A stretch of DNA of 33,563 bases from HKST-UBA85 sp035654775 (GTDB lineage Bacteria > Bacteroidota > Bacteroidia > Flavobacteriales > Flavobacteriaceae), in assembly GCA_035654775.1 (NCBI GenBank), contig DASRWB010000020.1, forward strand, positions 1 to 33,563, given 5' to 3'. Positions 1-6,194 of the stretch are shown in pieces (positions within the stretch are counted from its first letter, which is position 1; each line of letters opens with the position of its first letter). The position numbers and the translations under genes were made by a program. The notes beneath the pieces were generated by a model that saw only the letters and a list, made by a program, of their open reading frames with translations, searched no databases and was not told where the DNA came from.

Positions 1-863
1 TCTTTATGGATAAAATAATCAAAGCTGTTGCGCGCTGTATAGTCGTTAAGATGTTTTTCCAGCAGGGTACGCTTTTTATTTTTTGCCGTGGGCTTCAGGC
101 TAAATACCTCGTGAAAGATTGCCGGGATCTTGCCCGAGAGTTCTTTTATCGCCTTCTCAATGAGTTTATCCTGCTTTACCGTTTTTTTATGCGGCTCGTA
201 GGTAAAATTTATAGTTAAAGTGTTGCCCTCAATATTTACCGGGTCTTCGGTGTACAAGGCAAAGCGGCGTTCTTTGTCTTTTTGGGTCTTATTGTTGTTT
301 TGCTCGGTACTGGCTTCTTTTAAATCAAACTTAACCGTTTTATCGCCCGGCAATTTAAAGGCATAATTCTTTAAATATTCAGAAGTTTTAATATAGTACT
401 GGTCGTGGTTGGCCCAATGCAGCTTTACTTCTTCTCCTTCATATGGAATGGCATATACATCCTTTTTATAACGGCGCAGACTTATAAAATCGCCGCCCTG
501 GTAATAGCGTTTAAAAAAAGAGGCTAAGTGGGAGAACACATCCTGTTCCAAAGCATCGATTGAAGTGCCGTTTTCAATTTTGGATTGCAAGTCTTTCACC
601 TTTGGCGAAGTATAAGGATCTACACCGGCTTCTTTAAGTATATTCAGGGTTTTATCCAGCTCCTGTTGTAATTCTGCTGTATCTCCCGTATTGTTCTGCT
701 CCAGGATCTGGCGCACCTGCTGTGGTAGTTTTTCGGTTAAAAAACCTTCGATATCATCCCGTTTCTGGTTCATAATACGGTAGATCCCAAAATCGAGTTC
801 GGCCTTATCCAGTTGAAATATTTCGGTAAGTACTTCCTGTAGCTTTTTGTAATTGTTAGTCAT
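1..863 (-). CDS. N-terminal part of a large Mod-like adenine-specific DNA methyltransferase (partial, runs off left edge)
   Basis: An uninterrupted frame of 287 codons runs from an ATG at 861-863 to the window edge with no stop. The N-terminus contains KAELDFGIYRIMNQKRDD and the last residues in the window read NDYTARNSFDYFIHK. From memory, both are typical of the N-terminal domain of roughly 1000-residue Type III/Mod-like site-specific DNA methyltransferases that sit beside a helicase. The catalytic motifs (DPPY and FxGxG) would lie outside the window, so methylation activity is inferred, not seen. The start is 6 bases after the stop of the SNF2 helicase on the same strand, so the two are almost certainly co-transcribed. 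Expected role: adenine methylation for self-recognition in a restriction-type system. An alternative is an orphan regulatory methylase, made less likely by the helicase neighbour. Confidence 0.75.
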   Translation of the reverse strand, partial: MTNNYKKLQEVLTEIFQLDKAELDFGIYRIMNQKRDDIEGFLTEKLPQQVRQILEQNNTGDTAELQQELDKTLNILKEAGVDPYTSPKVKDLQSKIENGTSIDALEQDVFSHLASFFKRYYQGGDFISLRRYKKDVYAIPYEGEEVKLHWANHDQYYIKTSEYLKNYAFKLPGDKTVKFDLKEASTEQNNNKTQKDKERRFALYTEDPVNIEGNTLTINFTYEPHKKTVKQDKLIEKAIKELSGKIPAIFHEVFSLKPTAKNKKRTLLEKHLNDYTARNSFDYFIHK

Positions 864-869
864 AATGGA

Positions 870-3749
870 TTATATAATTTCCCAGGCAAGGTCAAACAAT
901 ACCTGTTCTTTTTGTGTTCGGTTTAATTTATTTTCAGCCTCATCTATCATCCTGTCCCGGTCATCCAGGATCTGGTCTTCCACTTCAAAGATCTCCTTTC
1001 TTAGCCGGGCCTTTTTACGGTCCAGTTTTCTAATTTTCTTCTGAATTTCCAAAAGGCCATCTGCAGTAATATTATCGTTTCGCGTTTCCCTCTCCAGGTC
1101 TCTTATTTTTTTCTTGATTTCTTTAAGTTCAAATTCACTAACAGAAATCCGGTCGTCCGCCCATTTTTCAAACTTCCTGATTTCAGTTTGAAGTATTTGA
1201 GCATCATTATTCTTTATAAAATCAAGATGTTTTTGAACCTGTTGCCGGTAGATTTTATCCAATTTCCCGGGCATCTCGTGTTTTGCACCTTCATAGGCAG
1301 CCGGCAAGGTAAGCAGGAATTGGCATATTTCATCTTTCAGAATTTCTCCTTCATCAGTAAAGCCTGCAAAGACTATAAGATCAAGGTCTTCGGCTTTAGA
1401 ATTTAATACAAGATTTGATACTCTTAATACTCCTTGTTTCGAATTGAGTTTTTCGAGATCTTTATAAGTTAGACGTGAAGAAGTATAGTCAAAGAAAATC
1501 TTTCCGGGTAGTGTTTCTAACTCTTTGGAGTTTTTAATAATCTTAGCAGCCAAATGATGCCCTAAGCGATAGTGTTTTGCTTCCTCATTTTTTTTGTCAA
1601 GAGAGTATAAGCCTGGTTCAACATTGCTGTCTATTCTTTCCTTTAACTGAAAGCTATAATTTCTATCAAAAAAGTCTGCCTTGGACTGCAATGCATATTT
1701 GGTGATTTTCCATAGCCACTCCTCATAACGTGAAATATACTTTTGTGTGTTTTCAAGGGTTGTTTTTAGACGTTGTACTACTTGAGCATCAAAATTTTCA
1801 AATAGATGCTCTTGGGTTTTTTTAATGTTTTCGTTTATTTGATCCTTCAACTCTTCCTGTAGTTCATTGAACGCCTTATCAATTTCTTCTTTGGTACGAC
1901 ATTGTTTATAGATTTGAATTAACCTTTTTTCAAAATCAACACCACTTTCGAGGGCACCAAGTACTTCATCTGAAGCTCCAAAAACACCACTAAAGAGTTT
2001 AAACTTTTCTTCAAGTAACTGAAACACTCTCATGTCAGTTTCGTTGCGTGTATTCACAAAATTAATTACCACAACATCAAACTTCTGACCGTATCGATGG
2101 CATCTACCAATGCGCTGTTCGATACGCTGTGGATTCCAAGGTAAATCATAGTTGACAATCATAGAACAAAATTGCAAGTTAATACCTTCGGCAGCAGCTT
2201 CAGTAGCAATCATCAATTGAAAATCTTCATTTTCAAACGTGTCCACAATAGCAGAGCGGATGTCAACATCGCGACTACCAGTAACGCGATTGGCATTTTT
2301 CTTATTGTTTACCCAACGGTTATACACATCTTTTGATATGTCTTCTTTATTTGTACCATTGAAGAGCAATATTTTGCCTGTAAACTGGGTTTTTTGAAGC
2401 ATTTCAAACAAATATGCTTGTGTTCTTGTGGACTCTGTGAAAATAATTGCCTTTTGATTTGCTCCCAGTTCTTTTAATTTATCGAAACCTTTGTCAAGAG
2501 CAATCATTAGCTTGTCACCTTTGGTATTATGTTCTATGGAGTTTGCAAGTTTTAAGAAACCTTCAAGGTCTTGAATTTCCTTTTTTATATTTTGAATATC
2601 AGCAGGGGTTAAATGATTGATATCATAAGTTGCTTCCAGCTCGTCTTCCTCATCTTCTTCCCATTCTTCCATTTCTTCTTCAAACAACTCAACATCATCT
2701 TGAATTTCTTGTTGAAATTCTTCTTGGTCGTACTCAAACTCTTTTATTATTTTTTTTAATCTCTTGATTAAAGAATTGAGTGTGCCTGAAATTGCAAATG
2801 AAGAGGAAGCTAATAACTTTCTCAAAACCGATGTCATCAGGTGTTTTTGTGCTGGGGGCAAAGCGTAATTGATTTCTCTTTGTAAATATGCAGTTACTTT
2901 TTCGTAAAGCTCGTGTTCCTCGGGTGATGGTTCAAAAGTTTGAGTAAGTGGTATGCGGTTTTTATAATTTATGTATTCAGTAACTTGCCGTCTTAATGTA
3001 CGATGGCATATTGGTTTGATGCGCTCTTTTAATTCTTGCATATCAATTCCACCTTCACGCCTCACAAATTGCTTTTTAAAACTTTTTAAATCACCAAATG
3101 TATTAGGGTCTATGAAGCTTACTAAGCCATATAGTTCTTCAATCTTATTTTGAAGTGGTGTTGCTGTAAGTAACACTTTCTTGAAGGGTAAAATAGCTTG
3201 TTGTATTTCTCTTGCTATTTTGTTTCCCCTTCTGTAAACATTGCGAAGGTAATGTGCTTCGTCAATTACTATTAAATCCCAGGAGACCAGTTGAATAAAT
3301 TCTGATTTATTTCTCGCAAAATGATAAGAACAAATTTGAATTTTGTTTCTATTATCAAACGGATTGGTATTTCCATTTTTCCATTTCTTATTAAAACTTT
3401 TGGTCTCCATTACCTCTGAGGGTAAATAGAATTTATCCATTAATTCATTCATCCATTGTTTTCTCAAACTGGATGGGGAAATGATAAGAATTCTACGGGC
3501 TCCTTCAGCCCATTTTTGGGAAAGAAGTATGCCGGCTTCGATGGTTTTTCCAAGTCCCACCTCATCAGCTAATATTGCCCCTTGAGATAGTGGTGATTTA
3601 AAAGCAAATAAGGCCGCCTGGATTTGATGTGGGTTAAGGTCTACTTTGGCATCCATTAAAACAGCACCGAATTTTTCAGTACTATTTGATTTTACCTTTT
3701 TACTTAATTCGTAAGCATAGTATTTAGCCTGATGAGCAGTTAAATTCAT
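870..3749 (-). CDS. SNF2/SWI2-family DEAD/DEAH-box helicase of a restriction/defence locus
   Basis: 959 residues with the full SNF2 ATPase core: Walker A DEVGLGKT (62-69), Walker B DEAH (163-166), motif III TATPLQN (195-201), and motifs V-VI with EGINLQ (521-526) and QRIEQRIGRCHRYGQ (541-555). It lies between the two RecA folds an insertion rich in Glu and Asp (about 335-400, with a run of acidic residues at 357-372). The C-terminal third (about 570-959) is helical, charged and coiled-coil-like, ending in a K/R/E-rich stretch. The fold translocates on double-stranded DNA. Bacterial SNF2 proteins paired with a methyltransferase (for example DrmD in class 1 DISARM and several Type III-like systems) act in restriction of foreign DNA. 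The next gene is a Mod-like methyltransferase 6 bases downstream. No nuclease motif is obvious, so cleavage may need another subunit outside the window. Confidence 0.88.
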   Translation of the reverse strand: MNLTAHQAKYYAYELSKKVKSNSTEKFGAVLMDAKVDLNPHQIQAALFAFKSPLSQGAILADEVGLGKTIEAGILLSQKWAEGARRILIISPSSLRKQWMNELMDKFYLPSEVMETKSFNKKWKNGNTNPFDNRNKIQICSYHFARNKSEFIQLVSWDLIVIDEAHYLRNVYRRGNKIAREIQQAILPFKKVLLTATPLQNKIEELYGLVSFIDPNTFGDLKSFKKQFVRREGGIDMQELKERIKPICHRTLRRQVTEYINYKNRIPLTQTFEPSPEEHELYEKVTAYLQREINYALPPAQKHLMTSVLRKLLASSSFAISGTLNSLIKRLKKIIKEFEYDQEEFQQEIQDDVELFEEEMEEWEEDEEDELEATYDINHLTPADIQNIKKEIQDLEGFLKLANSIEHNTKGDKLMIALDKGFDKLKELGANQKAIIFTESTRTQAYLFEMLQKTQFTGKILLFNGTNKEDISKDVYNRWVNNKKNANRVTGSRDVDIRSAIVDTFENEDFQLMIATEAAAEGINLQFCSMIVNYDLPWNPQRIEQRIGRCHRYGQKFDVVVINFVNTRNETDMRVFQLLEEKFKLFSGVFGASDEVLGALESGVDFEKRLIQIYKQCRTKEEIDKAFNELQEELKDQINENIKKTQEHLFENFDAQVVQRLKTTLENTQKYISRYEEWLWKITKYALQSKADFFDRNYSFQLKERIDSNVEPGLYSLDKKNEEAKHYRLGHHLAAKIIKNSKELETLPGKIFFDYTSSRLTYKDLEKLNSKQGVLRVSNLVLNSKAEDLDLIVFAGFTDEGEILKDEICQFLLTLPAAYEGAKHEMPGKLDKIYRQQVQKHLDFIKNNDAQILQTEIRKFEKWADDRISVSEFELKEIKKKIRDLERETRNDNITADGLLEIQKKIRKLDRKKARLRKEIFEVEDQILDDRDRMIDEAENKLNRTQKEQVLFDLAWEII

Positions 3750-3786
3750 AAAGTTGGTTAAGTTGTTATCAATTGCAGTCTCATTT

Positions 3787-3814
3787 ATTTTAGTGTAGTC
3801 TAAAACAGGGTCAA
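3787..3814 (-). promoter_or_regulatory. Possible promoter of the helicase-methyltransferase operon
   Basis: On the minus strand TTGACC (3809-3814) and TAAAAT (3787-3792) are 16 bases apart, and the helicase start codon follows about 37 bases later. This is closer to the general sigma-70 pattern than to the TAnnTTTG box seen before other genes here, which would fit an acquired locus. In AT-rich DNA such a match can arise by chance. Confidence 0.3.
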
Positions 3815-3990
3815 TTTAAGAAAAAGAAAGTAAAGGTAAAAAAAGGAAAAGAATAGATTTTGCGGGATTCCTCATATTTTGTAGAAATAGTATTGAGTAT
3901 TGGGTATTTAGACTTTGAGTGGGGATTAATTGTATTTAGTGCTTTTGAGGGATTTGAGGGTTTTAAGGAAGTTGAGGATTTTGTATAAAA

Positions 3991-4044
3991 AAGTCAGGCT
4001 ATAACCTGACTTATTACTATTTATCGTGAGGCTATAGCCTGACA
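3991..4044. repeat. Pair of related palindromes
   Basis: The first (3991-4012) has perfect 8-bp arms AAGTCAGG/CCTGACTT around CTATAA. The second contains the perfect 12-bp palindrome AGGCTATAGCCT (4029-4040) inside a sequence matching the first at 16 of 18 positions (GTCAGGCTATAACCTGAC against GTGAGGCTATAGCCTGAC). Such twin dyads could be protein operators, RNA hairpins, or a fragment of a dispersed intergenic repeat. They lie about 240-295 bases upstream of the helicase start. Confidence 0.55.
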
Positions 4045-4162
4045 AAAGGAAGGTGATCACGATCTCTATTTCTATTATCCTTAGTTTCCTCAATATCCTA
4101 TGTATCCTTGAAAGTGGTTAGATTAGGGGTTTGAAGGGTGTTGGGAGTTTCGATTTATGAGG

Positions 4163-4180
4163 CCCCCGATTACTCGGGGG
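4163..4180. terminator. Hairpin, probable weak terminator after the truncated nucleotidyltransferase
   Basis: CCCCCGA and TCGGGGG form a perfect 7-bp stem around TTAC, starting 8 bases past the stop codon of the leftward gene at 4188. A short T-rich run follows only on the + strand, so leftward termination would be weak. Confidence 0.5.
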
Positions 4181-4187
4181 TTGGGTT

Positions 4188-4589
4188 TTAAGAACTCAGA
4201 CAGGCTTCTATTTTTTGCATAATCATTTGAAACCTTTCTTCTTGGGTTTCATAGAAAAGATTTGCAATCATTGCTTCTTGAAGTTTGGGGCTGTCAATAA
4301 TCAATTGTAATTGTTCTAAAAGGAAAGCTTTCACTTTTCCTTTTTCAGCAGCAATAATTTTGTGCCAATCTGTTCGATTGTCTAAAATGTATGTTATATC
4401 TTCAAAATCGTGGCTAAAACGAGGGTCTGAACCACCGCGGTCTAAATGCGCAGAAAATTTACTGGCCAAGAAATAGGGTAGCGGCATAATTTGGATTGTG
4501 ATACCATCAATATCAACCTCTTGAAGATTGTTAAATCCTTCTTCAAACCAAGGGTTAGCAGGTGCCCAGCCAATAGGTTTTGTAGCCAT
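4188..4589 (-). CDS. N-terminally truncated AbiEii-like nucleotidyltransferase (probable gene relic)
   Basis: 133 residues. The stretch LPYFLASKFSAHLDRGG...SHDFEDITYILDNR matches, from memory, the C-terminal half of a family of about 200-residue nucleotidyltransferase-like proteins related to AbiEii/AbiGii toxins, whose hallmark here is ATKLEAF.gRG..D...SHDLEDI..VvDGR. The N-terminal part with the GSxxxD-type catalytic motif is missing. Homologous-looking coding sequence (GVVLVDV) continues in frame upstream of this ATG to a TAG at 4620-4622, as if the 5' part was lost by deletion or frameshift. Without the catalytic half it should not transfer nucleotides. It could be a dead relic of a toxin-antitoxin or Abi locus, which fits the neighbouring defence genes and the insertion-sequence-like ends at 4731-4781. 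Confidence 0.6.
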   Translation of the reverse strand: MATKPIGWAPANPWFEEGFNNLQEVDIDGITIQIMPLPYFLASKFSAHLDRGGSDPRFSHDFEDITYILDNRTDWHKIIAAEKGKVKAFLLEQLQLIIDSPKLQEAMIANLFYETQEERFQMIMQKIEACLSS

Positions 4590-4730
4590 TACATCAACTA
4601 AAACAACGCCCGGTCTTTCCTAAAAAACCAAATTTCCACCCTTTAGAGGAAGCGGTACTAAAATTGGGGTTTACATTCGCGGCCATACAAAATAAGTTAA
4701 ATGCCTATTTTAGTGATAGAATAAAATAGA

Positions 4731-4781
4731 ATGACACAGTTAATTGAACACTCCCGATGACACAGTTAATTAAACACTCCC
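4731..4781. repeat. Tandem duplicate of a 25-bp insertion-sequence-like end
   Basis: Two direct copies, 4731-4755 and 4757-4781, differ at one position and are separated by one base; each starts ATGACACAGTTAATT and ends AACACTCCC. Read on the minus strand the unit starts GGGAGTGTT and ends CTGTGTCAT, a layout resembling terminal inverted repeats of IS256-type elements. No transposase is present. The resemblance is from memory and needs a database check. Confidence 0.5.
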
Positions 4782-4803
4782 AAAGAAACCCCATAGCCGT
4801 ATC

Positions 4804-4864
4804 CACTACTCCAGCACCCTACTATTCTACCATTCTACTATTCTACCATTCTACTAACAACTCA
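4804..4864. repeat. Repeat block B, at the 3' end of the orphan gene
   Basis: A 19-bp head (4804-4822) is followed by four octamers of the form YATTCTAC (4823-4854) and the 12-mer ACTAACAACTCA (4853-4864). The last three bases of that 12-mer are the gene's own stop codon (TGA on the minus strand). The same head, octamers and 12-mer recur in direct orientation as block A at 5675-5801. Confidence 0.8.
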
Positions 4865-5620
4865 CACCTCCACCGAAACCCCAATCACGCTATACCCACG
4901 CCCTATTTCCAGCGGACTGTAAACCCCGTTAATCTCCTGATAAAACCGAACACCCATAACCGCCAGGTACGCATCCGAATCCTCCGGAAGCCCCGTTGGC
5001 GCTAATGACATGGATACCGGCGGCGAACCCTTAGCCAAAAAATAATCTTCCGCCCAATACGCCATAGCCGATACCGGCGAAAAATCCAATGCCACCACCC
5101 CAAAAGTCAAACCCAAATGCGTGGCATACTTCGGATAGTCAATCATACGGCTGTCTAACGAAGCACACGAAAAACGAAAAGCATCCATATCCACCGCAAA
5201 AGGCTGCTGCAACACATAAGGTAAAGAATAATACTCCGGATAACAATACGTAAGCAGCAACTGCCTTCCCTTCTCAGTCTGCAAGCCCCGGTATATATGA
5301 CGCGCCCCGCGCGGCGACACCGAATCACAACTCTTTATCCCCATAAACAGTCGCATAAGCCCACTGTGAATCTCCCGACCCCTGATGTCCCGCAGCAAAG
5401 GACGTATCGCCTGCGAAAAAGCACCCTTTACCTGCGAACTGCTCCCAAACTCCGACGAATTCTCGCGCACCTTTTCCATCCGCGGACTCTTCTTAATTGT
5501 CTCACCATCAAAACCACCACCCTTCTGACGGATAATAGTATCACGCGTCTCCTTGTCCTCATAATAATTGTAATCCCCCAACGTACCTGTAACCTTAAAC
5601 GGCCCTTTTACTTTTGCCAT
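4862..5620 (-). CDS. Unrecognised 252-residue protein, conserved-looking orphan bounded by repeat blocks
   Basis: I do not know its function. The frame extends to 5677, but the ATG at 5618-5620 gives a natural start (MAKVKGPFKVTGTLGDYNYY); the extra 19 residues look like translated leader. The N-terminus has a GTLGDYNYYED segment, an IIRQKGGGF segment and a KVRENSSEFG segment (about 36-63). I recall similar patterns in hypothetical proteins of about 200-280 residues, often paralogous, in Bacteroidota. The rest is soluble and mixed, with no signal peptide, membrane segment or catalytic motif. It is transcribed leftwards, alone, between two direct copies of a tandem-repeat block, with 11-bp repeat arrays further upstream. 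A phage-derived or cassette-borne gene is possible. Confidence is high that it is coding, low for any role. Confidence 0.7.
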   Translation of the reverse strand: MAKVKGPFKVTGTLGDYNYYEDKETRDTIIRQKGGGFDGETIKKSPRMEKVRENSSEFGSSSQVKGAFSQAIRPLLRDIRGREIHSGLMRLFMGIKSCDSVSPRGARHIYRGLQTEKGRQLLLTYCYPEYYSLPYVLQQPFAVDMDAFRFSCASLDSRMIDYPKYATHLGLTFGVVALDFSPVSAMAYWAEDYFLAKGSPPVSMSLAPTGLPEDSDAYLAVMGVRFYQEINGVYSPLEIGRGYSVIGVSVEV

Positions 5621-5674
5621 AACTATTATAGATTTAAAATTGAATCCAAAAACCACCCCAAAAAATAACCATTT

Positions 5675-5749
5675 CACTACTCCACTACCCTACCATTCTA
5701 CTATTCTACCATTCTACCATTCTACTATTCTACTATTCTACTATTCTAC
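5675..5749. repeat. Repeat block A: 19-bp head plus seven octamers
   Basis: The head at 5675-5693 matches block B's head at 17 of 19 positions. Seven units of YATTCTAC follow (5694-5749; C, T, C, C, T, T, T at the first position). On the minus strand, the direction of the gene, each unit reads GTAGAATR and carries a TAG; a period of 8 puts these stops in all three frames. Confidence 0.85.
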
Positions 5750-5801
5750 TAACAACTAACGACTAACGACTAACGACTAATGACTAATGACTAACAACTC
5801 A
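5750..5801. repeat. Heptamer array at the distal end of block A
   Basis: Seven 7-bp units of the form TAAYRAC run from 5750 to 5798 (TAACAAC, three TAACGAC, two TAATGAC, TAACAAC). It ends in the 12-mer ACTAACAACTCA (5790-5801), identical to the sequence covering the orphan gene's stop codon in block B. The heptamers are absent from block B, where a single TAACAAC remains. Confidence 0.85.
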
Positions 5802-5912
5802 TTAAAAAAAAACCAAAAAAAAACAGCCCTCGAAATCATTTTTTTACTACATTAGTAATCAATCACTTACCGTTCTTAAAAATAGGAAAATCTTCTTTAA
5901 AAAACAAAAAGC

Positions 5913-5989
5913 TATAGCGTATGTATAGCGTATGTATAGCGTATGTATAGCGTATCTATAGCGTATGCATAGCGTATCTATAGCGTATA
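5913..5989. repeat. Seven-unit array of an 11-bp direct repeat
   Basis: Units are TATAGCGTATG (5913, 5924, 5935, 5957) with variants ending in C or A and one beginning with C (5946, 5968, 5979). There are no spacers. A period of 11 bp places each unit on nearly the same face of the helix, as in iteron-type or operator arrays. It lies about 290 bases upstream of the leftward orphan gene. Confidence 0.85.
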
Positions 5990-6004
5990 TGATTCATACA
6001 TGCC

Positions 6005-6051
6005 CCGTAGGTAAGCCGAGGATATCCCGTACATAAGCCGTACATAAGCCG
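6005..6051. repeat. Four-unit array of a second 11-bp repeat
   Basis: Units CCGTAGGTAAG (6005), a degenerate CCGAGGATATC (6016), CCGTACATAAG (6027) and CCGTACATAAG (6038) are followed by CCG. The period equals that of the array at 5913-5989, and the words are related (ATAAGCCGTA against ATAGCGTA). There is no known function to assign. Confidence 0.75.
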
Positions 6052-6194
6052 AATAACAACCCCCCAAAAAATACATACAATTCACCCCTTAAAAACCAAC
6101 CCAATATACCATCTTTATACCGACTATACACCGACCCTCATATCGGCATCACCTATACCACACCATGCCACAGTAGCATCCCATCAACACCCGA

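Larger units (their letters stand above)
3750..4187. other. Intergenic region with paired palindromes, no gene
   Basis: About 440 bases with no credible ORF. From the helicase side it holds a possible leftward promoter, a purine-rich patch (3816-3856), a G/T-rich stretch (3900-3985), two related palindromes (3991-4044), a GTGATCAC palindrome (4053-4060), a pyrimidine-rich stretch (4061-4110), and the hairpin after the truncated gene at 4163-4180. I see no tRNA or other structured RNA that I recognise. Confidence 0.6.
5621..6194. other. Long repeat-rich intergenic region upstream of the orphan gene
   Basis: About 570 bases without a gene. Moving away from the orphan gene it holds the 19-bp head and octamer array (5675-5749), a heptamer array (5750-5798), an A-rich stretch (5803-5824), a plain AT-rich stretch (5840-5910), a 7-unit array of 11-bp repeats (5913-5989), a 4-unit array of different 11-bp repeats (6005-6051) and a strongly C/A-rich, G-poor tail (6058-6194). 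Small + strand frames across it reflect the low G content of that strand and are not convincing genes. Confidence 0.7.

Noticed and set aside
4623..4700. A frame-shifted N-terminus for the nucleotidyltransferase relic
   Set aside because: A second frame upstream (starting near 4681 on the minus strand) does not resemble the family's catalytic half, so I could not support a simple one-base frameshift.
4731..4781. A complete insertion sequence
   Set aside because: No transposase frame is present on either side; only the duplicated end-like word remains.
4757..5668. Two + strand frames (4757-5005 and 5297-5668) opposite the orphan gene
   Set aside because: They read as Thr/Pro/Asn/Arg-rich low-complexity sequence produced by the G-poor strand, and the first begins inside the duplicated insertion-sequence-like end.
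5913..5989. CRISPR-like array
   Set aside because: The units are 11 bp and directly adjacent with no spacers, and no cas gene is in the window.
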